The notes under the pieces: model-generated
The model's database searches: none
Seen by the model: only the letters and a program-made list of their open reading frames with translations
Told to the model about the DNA's origin: nothing
Program-made: the position numbers and the translations under genes
Assembly (NCBI GenBank): GCA_943704495.1
Contig: CALSCR010003927.1
Span: 1 to 22,500, forward strand
Direction of reading: 5' to 3'
Origin: Pigoraptor chileana
Lineage: Eukaryota > Opisthokonta > Filasterea
Length of the DNA stretch: 22,500 bases
In this document: positions 9,328 through 17,248 of the stretch, one piece after another
Layout of the letters: each line of letters starts with the position of its first letter
How positions within the stretch are numbered: the stretch's first letter is position 1

Positions 9328-12287
9328 TCACATTTCCATTGGTTCGGGCCCTTCGCCAGCCGCCTTGGGTTCAGATGCATCCCCGATAATGTTAGCATCT
9401 CCCTTCGCCTCTGAATGACCAGGTGCGGCGTCCATTGGCACGTCACCATCAGCGCGCACCTCTTCCTCGGCGTCGTCCTTCTTCTTTTCCCTCTCTCCGC
9501 TGCGTTCGCGCCTATCCTTCTTGTCGCGGCGGTCGCGATCCCGCTCGCGGTCCCTGTCGGAGCGACCCCTGTCCTTCCTGTCCCTGTCTTTGTCCTTGTC
9601 CCTCGATTCCCGCTCTTTGTCGCGGCTGCTGCTACCCCGCTCTCGGTCACGTTCCCGCTCTCGTTCGCGGTCCCGATCGCGATCTCGCCTGTCACGTGAG
9701 TCACGTGTATCGCGTGTGTCACGTGTGTCGCGCGAATCCCTCTCGCGGCGGCGTTCAATACTCCGCTCACGACGGCGCCTGTGTGAATGAATTTGTGTTA
9801 ACGAAAGGGCGTTAATTAAGGGTGCTAATAAAGTGGGATAATCAAGAACGCTAAGATGCACAATATATATAAGGCCCAAGCCACTCATTTTGATGCGTGT
9901 GCAACCACAGCACGCAGACGGGAGACAGCGACCAAACACGTTTCTGAGTAGACTGAAGAAAGCAGGCCGCAGTGGCTAAACTTAGCAACGCGGCGGGCTC
10001 TTCTTCCTTCACAAGGTTGACCGGAACAATAGAAACGCCAAAACAAAACCAAACCCAAAAACGAAAAAAAACAACACACAAACAAACCGTTCACGTGAGC
10101 GTGAGCGCGACCGAGACTTGTGACGGCGAGAGCGTGGAGAGCGAGAGCTGTGATTTGCCCATAAAGGCAGAGAGTCCCAAATACAAAGCAAATGAATGGA
10201 TTGCGTTGATCGACCACAACGAGAATTATCAGTCGATACATTAAAACTCAAGCACGCACACAAACACACAGACCAAACCGACACACATCACTTTTGTTGT
10301 ACACATAAATACGTACACACCATTGCAGTTCAGTTCCGTAAACACGCAAACTATGAACACACGCGCACATACGCCTCACGTTCGCAAGAAGAGAGAACAC
10401 AAATGTGGACATTCAGGCAGCGGACGTATGTGTCTATGATAACAGTGTGTGTGCGTGTGCGTATGTGTCTCTCTGTCCGTGTGAATAACACGCACCGGCT
10501 GCGGCTTCGCCTCCTGTCCCGGGCGGGCGATGGGGAGCGCGGACGAGAAACGGCAGAGTCCTTCCTTTCGCCGGTTGGTTGAGCCTGTTGCGGGTGTGCC
10601 GGATTGGCTCCGGATGCACCGTCGCCCTGAGCAGCGGGAGCATCCTCTGTAGTGTGGACACACACACCATAATGATTGTTTGTAGGGCAAATAATTGGCA
10701 GGCATATTTAATTGGGGATCGACAGGAGCATAAGCATATTCTGCCAGGCATGCACAAAGCACAGGAAAAAGATAGAAAACAAGGGGTGTGGAACAATCGC
10801 AAAATTCTGGTGGAAGCACACCCACACACACACAAATATATGTATAAATAAAAATATATATATATAGACATACACACGTGTACATGTACATATGCACATA
10901 TATATCTACATTCACACGCACACACACATATATCCATAATACATATTTATCTACATGTACACGCACAGACACACGCACCGTTTGCCTTAGACGCAATCTT
11001 CTGTCCCGCTTCCCTCACACGGCGCATAGTCTCTTCAATTTCCTGCGCTGTGGGAATGCGAGGTGTGGCCTTGACTATCGGATTCTTCGAGTGATTCACT
11101 CTGTACAAGTTGTGGATGAATGTTGTGTGCATATGTAATGCATGTATGTATGAGAGTGTGTGTGTGTGTGTGTTTGGGTGTGTGTGTGTTTGGCGGTGTG
11201 GCGAAAAGCGAGAAATTATTCAAAGGTCAGTCGATATGCCTGCAGACAAAGCCTGAAGAATTCAAGTGCCTGTTGACTCCAAAAGCGAGAGAGGAGAGAG
11301 AGTCACGTGACATCCAAAAGAGAAAGACACACACACACACACACACACACAGGGTATCCATATAGCATCCAACACACAACCCAACCCCAATGCATAACTG
11401 ACAGTCACATTGCAAACAACACGACCACAACCCACTTGACAGGGCGCCCTTCCAAGAGCATTCCATTCATTGAAATCGCAGTGAGTGCCGTCTGAATCGA
11501 ATCAAACTCAACAAATGCAAACCGCGTCGACTGCGTCTCCTCTCCAGCGAGACGACAAAACAAAATGGGTCCCGCCGAAGAGAAAAACTGCACAAGCTGA
11601 TCCGGGGACACAGAGCTCGGCAGATTCCCAACATACACGGTCCTCCTAATCTCGTCGATCTTGGATGGATCCACATTCGTTCCCAAGGGAGGGAGGTTCA
11701 TCATCGTCTGTGCGGGCGGCATGAACTGGGGCGCGCGTTGCATACCGTTGGGACCAAGCACCGCGACAGTACCGGGCACCACTGGGACCAAAAGGGAGCC
11801 GGGTCCCTGGGGAGGCGCCGCACCCTGCATCGGCGGATGCATGGGCGATGGGAGAAGGGAGTGCGGGTTGACAGGCGCCTGCACAAGAGTCTCGGCATTT
11901 GCGGGAATGCCGTCAGGAGCCGCCGAGATAATGAAAGGACGGTCGATGAATATCGTGTTCGTAAGGTACAGCGAGAGCGAAGCATCCGCTTCTTCGACGA
12001 ACTCGACAAATGCAGTGCGCACGCCACCCGCGGCGAGATCACTGCAACATTAAAATAGATGCGAATGAGCGAATATAGGCAGTGGTGCACCACATGGCTG
12101 AGTTGATTAACAGAGTACACGAGCCACTTTAGAATAAACGGAATCCTAATATGCGGCCACGAATATCACACACTCACATTGGGAGAACCTTGACCTGCAC
12201 CACCGAACCAACGTGCCCAAAGAATTCGCGGAGATGCGGTTCGGTGATCATTGGGGACATATTCCCCACTTGCACTGTCTTGGCCAT
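9328..12287 (-). CDS. SREK1-type SR splicing regulator with two RRMs
   Basis: RNA-binding nuclear protein of the SREK1 (SFRS12/SRrp86) family, which modulates splice-site choice through other SR proteins. Exons 12287-12178, 12041-11436, 11100-10979, 10646-10496, 10147-10088 and 9778-9328 give 1500 nt, or 499 aa, with all phases consistent. RRM1 (about 3-80) includes LTNTIFIDRPFII. A Pro/Met-rich linker (about 90-155) follows. RRM2 (171-240) is preceded by the diagnostic NVDPSKIDEIRRTVYVGNL, with RNP1 as TRFAFVEF (209-216). Next comes a conserved helix with IPTAQEIEETMRRVREA, then an RS domain (about 310-350) and a long RD/RE/KD charged tail (350-440), ending in an acidic Ala/Glu-rich C-terminus. 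Human SREK1 has the same order. The 60-base exon 5 uses a GTTTGT donor chosen because only it keeps frame. The ATG at 12287 opens RRM1 directly. The family call is secure. Confidence 0.94.
10800..10970. repeat. CA/TA-rich low-complexity intron tract
   Basis: Mixed (CA)n, (TA)n and CATGTA-type sequence in the SREK1-like intron between the exons ending at 10979 and starting at 10646. It directly follows the donor. Confidence 0.8.
11303..11310. promoter_or_regulatory. TCACGTGA octamer inside SREK1-like intron 2
   Basis: Palindromic E-box octamer with flanking G and C (GTCACGTGAC) in the intron between exons 2 and 3. It is one of six copies in this window. Whether it binds a factor is unknown. 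Confidence 0.3.
11327..11351. repeat. (AC)n microsatellite
   Basis: Uninterrupted AC repeat of about twelve units in the SREK1-like intron 2, about 85 bases inside the donor after 11436. Confidence 0.95.
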
Positions 12288-12607
12288 CTTTTTTGCAATC
12301 AGCGAACAGTCTATACAGAGTCCACAAGGTCACACGAGTGATCAAAAACAGAAAAGGGAAAAACGAGCCCTTCAGAGTTTTTTGAAAACTAACCGAAATA
12401 TAATGAAAAGTTGCCGAAAATTTTAGGCTGATTGATGAGAGAGAATTGTGGGTTCGGGCGCCCCGAGCGAGAAAAGGGGAAAAACACTACCAATAAAAAT
12501 ATATAACCACACAAAAAGAAATTAAACCCCAAACAAAATAAAATTAAAATAACAATAGCATTGCAGTGTTTTTGAAGACGCATCTTTTCAAGCACGCATA
12601 TGCTGAA

Positions 12608-12609
12608 GT

Positions 12610-12647
<38 letters not shown>
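12608..12647. repeat. (TG)n-(AG)n compound microsatellite
   Basis: About thirteen TG units followed by seven GA units, in the divergent promoter and about 25 bases before the first TCACGTGA box. Confidence 0.95.
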
Positions 12648-12669
12648 AGCCAAAAACAGCTGGGGCAAG

Positions 12670-12701
12670 ATCACGTGACGTAGGTGTAGTTATCACGTGA
12701 C
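12670..12701. promoter_or_regulatory. Paired ATCACGTGAC boxes
   Basis: Identical decamers ATCACGTGAC at 12670-12679 and 12692-12701, 22 bases apart start to start, which is about two helical turns. They lie roughly mid-way between the divergent start codons (12287 and 13134). The core is a palindromic E-box of the type bound by bHLH-zip or Cbf1-like factors; the spacing suggests a shared regulator site. No binding data are available here. Confidence 0.5.
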
Positions 12702-12789
12702 TATTGAATGGGGGCATTTTCAAAAATATGTAATGATGCATCCGGGGGTGGGCGTGTGTGGGAAATGCGATTTGGGCACGGGAGGTGAC

Positions 12790-12793
<4 letters not shown>

Positions 12794-12856
<63 letters not shown>

Positions 12857-12871
12857 TCTCTCTCTCTCTCT
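12794..12871. repeat. (CA)n-(CT)n compound microsatellite
   Basis: About thirty CA units (12794-12853) followed by eight CT units (12856-12871), located between the paired E-boxes and the ArfGAP start codon. Confidence 0.97.
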
Positions 12872-13133
12872 TTCATTCTGACACAGACACACTGTGGACC
12901 AACAAACACACACACGGACAGACTCCCACACACATTCTTTGTTGCAGTGTGGCTCTTCTGCCCCAAGACACTTCATTTGCGATTGTGTTGCATACCAGAG
13001 CGGTGTAGTTGGGTACACTTTCTGCAACGGTTCCACCCCTTGACCTCATATTTTCGCAAAAGCATCTATTTTTGAGAGAATAGGGAGGGGAGCACGCTTA
13101 TCTGAAGCGTTGTAGTGAGTGAGAAAGGAAAAA

Positions 13134-16100
13134 ATGGCGTCGGAGAGGGAAAAGAAGAAGCTCAATGAGCATCATAACCAGATCCTCGCTGGGATGCTTA
13201 ACGAAGAGGAGAACAAGTACTGCGCCGACTGCCAGACAAAAGGTGCGATAATATCGCCCTATTGGGAGCTGTGGAAAGACATGCGCGCGTGTGTGTGTGT
13301 GTGTATGTATTTACGTATGAGGCAGAGTGGGAGAGAGCGAGCGCGGGTTCATGTCGCGGTGCTCTCATGGCCCCGGCAAGTGTAGTGCTGAAAGTGTGAG
13401 GAGGGTGAAAGCAAAGCGAGTGAAATGCAGGAGAAGAGGCACGGATTGAAATGAAGGCAAAGAAGTGGTGGCATACATTCGGGATGCAGCATAGTGCATC
13501 GGTATGCAAGGGGCGACCGGGTTTAGGTTGAGTGTATTTCTCCTCTGTTGATCTTTGCATCCATCCATCGATTGTCAAGACACTTCTGCGGTTAAACTAA
13601 AGTTTGTTTCCATTGTGTGTGTGTGTGTTTTGTATCCGCGTTTTGGTGTGACTTGAATTAGGACCCCGGTGGGCGTCGTGGAATCTGGGCTGCTTTCTTT
13701 GCATCAAGTGTGCGGGCATCCACCGCAACCTTGGTGTTCACATTTCCAGGGTCAAGTCGGTGACGCTCGACAGCTGGACGCCCGAGCAGATCGAGGTGGG
13801 CATGTCACATGTTGAATATTTCGACTGTCCCTTCGTATGAGCCGCGACGCATGCAATCTGTGTGTATGTATGCTGTCAATCTCGTTGGTGTGTGTGTGTG
13901 TGTGTGTGTGTTGGTCGCGGGATGTGTTGTCAGTGTGTGTGTGTGTGTGTGTGTGTTGGGGCCACATTGGTTGTTCTGGCAATGTCCAAGTCTTTATCAA
14001 CTGATAAGTCCTCGTTGTTTGTTGTCGCCAGCGACACAACCATTGGCACACGAGGAGAAAATCTTTTTTTGGTTGTGTAATTGATGCAACTGATTCGGCA
14101 AATGCTGATGCTCTCCAGTCTTATAGTGCCTATGAGTCCTTTTGCCTGCCTTTTATTCCTCTTGGTGGCATTTTGTGTGTGTGTACCCTGGGCACAGCAT
14201 CTCAGACACTGACATACGAGGATTTTTTTGTTGTGTGTTTTGGGTTATGTGAACTGATCGATATATGATTTTCGTGTGTGTCTAATAACCCCCCCACCCA
14301 CTCACACACGCAACAGAGCATCCAAAAGTGGGGCAATGCCAAGGTCGCCTCTCTCTATGAGCGGAACATTCCCGATGGATACCGCCGTCCTCAAAATGAC
14401 ATGTGAGTGCTCCATTAGTGTCGTTGTCCCTCATGGACCGAATATGAGCGCATTCTTCGATTTTGCTGTCGTCGATATGTAATCTGCGTGTGTAAGTGTG
14501 TTTTTGTGTGCTTGTGTGTACCCATTAGTGAGTCGATGTTGAAGGGCACGGCCGTGGAGCTATCCGTGAGGTTATGCTGCAAATTTGTGGACTGAGAGTC
14601 CCGAAATCGTATCTGGCCATATGGTCTTTCTCGTGGTACACACACACACACTCACTCACTCACAAACGCACACAAAAAAACAAATACATACATAAATATA
14701 TATATATATACACAATCCACTCACCTACCGCTCTGTTTTTTCTTGATCCCAGTGAGCTCGAGAGCTTTATTCGCGCCAAATACGAGCGAAAGCAGTTTAT
14801 TGCACGTGACGGCGACGTTCAGTCTGCACAGCACGGCAGCCACAAGGCGCATCACCCGCCGAAGCACCGCGCGTCCGACGTGGCCATGGAGCCCAAGAAT
14901 CACCGCATCGACGATGTTGGTTTTGTGCTCATTTTAATCTGCTTTCTTTGAGTGCTTGTCTGTCATGATTTGGTGCACACTTTTGTGTTGGTGTCTCTCT
15001 TGTGCTTATTTCTAGCGGTGTGTGATGTGTTGTGTTGTGTTGTGTTGTGTTGTTTGTGGTATCTTTGTCTTTGATGACGTTGATAGGAAACGGATTGCTT
15101 TGAATTTAGAGGGAGGAGGAGGGGATGGTGCTCCTCATGCGACATAGCCACATATTCTTTTGTGGCGTTGTGGCGTGTTTGTTTGTGTCTATATGTGTTT
15201 GTGTTGTATCTGAATATGTGCATCCTTCCGTTCAATTTATGGTGAATGGTGTCGCTTGGCTATTGTACCACTGATATGTCACGCACATTCTGTTGTTGTT
15301 GTTATTATTGTTGTTGTTGTTGTTGTTGTTGCCCCACGTCTTGTACCTGCGCTTATGCCCTGCCTTCAACTCCTATCTGTCGCAGCAGCGCGCAAAGGGA
15401 GCCGTGCCCAAGCCTGTTGAGGCGCCAAAGGCATCGCCAGTGCGACCGCCGCCCCCGTCGACGAACGTGCACCCCCACGCACCCGTGCACGCGCAAGCCC
15501 CTGCCGCAGTATGTCGCAATTGGGCGCCTTCCTTATTTGACTTGTTCCACTTCACTGGCTCTCTTTCTCTCTTGTGAAGTTCATGGGCGCAGTGCCTAAG
15601 ACAGTGACTTGAATCCACATCACACTCACACACACACTCACTCTCTCACTGTCTCCTTCCCTCGTGTTGTTTTCTTCTTAAATTACTCATATATTGTTCT
15701 TCTGTCGCATATATGGAACGGTGCCCTCCGGTTCCGATTTCTCTGTATAGAAAGAGGTTAGGGTTAATTAGGGTTGAAGGCAGATCTGTTATCGCCGATA
15801 TGAGTTCGCCAATGAAATTGCTGCCTTCTCAACTCACACACACTCCCACACCACTGTGCATGCAGGCATCTCTGGCGGCACACGTCGACCTCCTTTCTCT
15901 CGGAGAGACATCACCCGCAGCCCAGCGCCACGCCGCGCCCGCCGCCGTGGCTCCCGTTCAGAGCAAGCCGTCATCGGGACTCGGTGATCTTGACTTTCTC
16001 GCCGGTGGATCCGCTGCGCCCGCTTCTGGCGGCTATGGCGCCGCGCCCACACCCTCGACATCAAGCGATTTTGGCGACCTTTTTGGTGCGCCCGCCAAGC

Positions 16101-16519
16101 AACAGGTTTCGAAGGACTCAATTCTGTCCCTGTATGCACAACCGACGCCGACACCCGGGTCGCAGTTCCGCCCCCAGATGCAGCAGCAGCCGCAGCCTGG
16201 AATGGGCGCATATGGCGCGTACCCCGGCGGAATCCAGGGTGGACAATACGGCGCTGCGCCTTCGCCGTACGGTGCTGCACCGTCGCCATACGGTGCTGCA
16301 CCGTCGCCATACGGCGCAGCGCCGTCTCCGTATGGCGCTGCTCCGTCGCCCTTTGCGCAGCAGTCGCCATTTGCACAGCCCGGATTGTATGGAATGCCCC
16401 AGGCGCAACAGCAGCCGCAGATGTATGGCGCTTACCCCAACACTATGATGATGGGCGGTGCACGGCCCGCCGCACCCGCACCCGTTGGCGCTACATTTGA
16501 TAGCAACCTGTGGAAGTAG
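13134..16519 (+). CDS. SMAP-type Arf GTPase-activating protein
   Basis: Stimulates GTP hydrolysis on Arf GTPases during vesicle traffic; SMAP relatives act in clathrin-linked endosomal transport. Exons 13134-13242, 13662-13795, 14317-14402, 14753-14915, 15386-15508 and 15866-16519 total 1269 nt, or 422 aa, in frame. The N-terminal ArfGAP zinc finger is intact: C30, C33, C50 and C53 (CX2CX16CX2C) with the catalytic arginine finger R58 in [18 protein letters not shown]. Family features continue with [15 protein letters not shown] and [11 protein letters not shown] (to about 128). The C-terminal half is disordered: a Pro/Ala/His segment, LLSL (a clathrin-box-like motif), [20 protein letters not shown] (288-295, shared with SMAP1/2), five YGAAPSP heptads (333-367) and a Gln-rich tail. 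The start is ATGG after an A-run. Exon 5 has a tandem CAGCAG acceptor, so one residue may be optional. The family call is secure. Confidence 0.95.
13888..13955. repeat. Two (GT)n runs in ArfGAP intron 2
   Basis: Two GT microsatellites (about 13888-13911 and 13933-13955) separated by a short unique stretch. Here the gene is on the plus strand, so the sense-strand intron is GT-rich. Confidence 0.95.
14637..14712. repeat. CA-rich tract and (TA)n in ArfGAP intron 3
   Basis: ACAC and ACTC repeats pass into A-rich sequence and then (TA)n at about 14698-14710. The tract lies 40-115 bases before the acceptor at 14752. Confidence 0.85.
15026..15056. repeat. TGTGT pentanucleotide repeat
   Basis: About five tandem GTGTT units in ArfGAP intron 4. 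A GTT trinucleotide run follows further on at about 15291-15330. Confidence 0.8.
15757..15776. repeat. Two TTAGGGTT telomere-like units in ArfGAP intron 5
   Basis: Two TTAGGG hexamers (15758-15763 and 15768-15773) ten bases apart, about 90 bases upstream of the last exon. This is too few to be a real interstitial telomere array; it may be chance or a telobox-like promoter motif. Confidence 0.4.
16247..16351 (+). repeat. Five 21-base coding repeats (YGAAPSP heptads)
   Basis: Tandem 21-base units encode YGAAPSP five times within the last ArfGAP exon. The peptide is perfectly repeated while synonymous positions differ among units, suggesting expansion followed by selection on the peptide. Confidence 0.9.
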
Positions 16520-16587
16520 TTGTTTGTTTGCTTTTCTTCGTCTCGTGTTTATGGTTTTTGTGTATGTGTGTTATTGAAAAAAGGAAT

Positions 16588-16593
16588 AATAAA
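16588..16593 (+). terminator. Candidate poly(A) signal AATAAA for ArfGAP
   Basis: AATAAA about 70 bases after the ArfGAP stop codon, followed by T/G-rich sequence, as expected for an animal-like cleavage and polyadenylation site. Confidence 0.55.
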
Positions 16594-16731
16594 ACTTACT
16601 GCGCTTAAGATGTGGGATTGTTTTATGTGTCAAAAGGGGTTTTTGATTTATTGTTGTTATGCTTTGTTATTTATGCTATTTGACACATGAATGACATTGT
16701 CATTGTTGCATGAAAGTGAATTTTTATTGCC

Positions 16732-16754
16732 TGTGTGTGTGTGTGTGTGTGTGT
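16732..16754. repeat. (TG)n microsatellite
   Basis: Uninterrupted TG repeat of about eleven units, about 140 bases after the candidate ArfGAP poly(A) signal. Confidence 0.95.
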
Positions 16755-17248
16755 TCTTGTGGGCGTTGTCTTTGTTGCATGAAAATGTGTGCATGTTATC
16801 GTGCGGTGTCATTCCGCATCACAGCCACAAGTTGATGGTTTCGATACTGTTGCTCGGGTCTCCTAACTGTCCTGTTCTCAGTCCTTAGGAATGACTGTCG
16901 CCTAAATCGATCTCTATTCCTCAGTACAGCTGGAGTCGATGGGCTGATGTCCTAAGGCGGTGAACACTAAAGGTCTCCCTCAATGCATGGGCTCCTTATG
17001 CATGCCGGGCACAGCCCAACTGCTAGTCCTTGACGAGGTTTCTGCACATTTACAATTCAATGGCTTTCTCACACGTCAAGTGCACATGTTAATGTGTATA
17101 CGCCCGTGTATGAGCAGTGTATTTGCGTAGTTACGATGCACGCGCCAATGTGCGAGTGTGTGCGTATGCGCACACGTAATTTATGTGTGTGTCAGTGTGT
17201 GTCAGTGTGCGCGTGTGAGTGCACGACACGTCTGCGCAGTGCATGTGT

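Larger units (their letters stand above)
12288..13133. promoter_or_regulatory. Divergent promoter region between SREK1-like and ArfGAP genes
   Basis: 846 bases separate two head-to-head start codons. It holds two TCACGTGA boxes, (GT)n-(GA)n and (CA)n-(CT)n microsatellites, and an A/T-rich stretch near 12480-12560. No exon was seen, though a non-coding first exon for either gene cannot be excluded. Confidence 0.6.
16520..17248. other. Convergent intergenic region between ArfGAP and carotenoid oxygenase
   Basis: Holds the 3' ends of both genes. A poly(A) signal follows the ArfGAP stop, a TG repeat lies at 16732-16754, and 17155-17220 is GT-rich. Between about 16800 and 17070 lies a block of ordinary-complexity sequence with no repeat and no convincing open frame on either strand. 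Confidence 0.6.

Noticed and set aside
9521-9790. Plus-strand frame rich in Arg-Ser, looking like an SR protein
   Set aside because: Arg/Asp/Glu codons of the SREK1-like tail read as Arg/Ser/Leu on the opposite strand; the minus-strand frame joins exactly to the RRM exons.
10088-10100. Alternative SREK1-like exon 5 donor C|GTGAAC
   Set aside because: It leaves one base of a codon, while the next exon supplies one base, so the frame is lost; the GTTTGT donor fits.
15757-15776. Interstitial telomere array
   Set aside because: Only two TTAGGG units, separated by AT sequence; too short to be a telomeric insertion.
15834-16376. 180-codon minus-strand frame
   Set aside because: Antisense shadow of the last ArfGAP exon, caused by its repeats and high GC.
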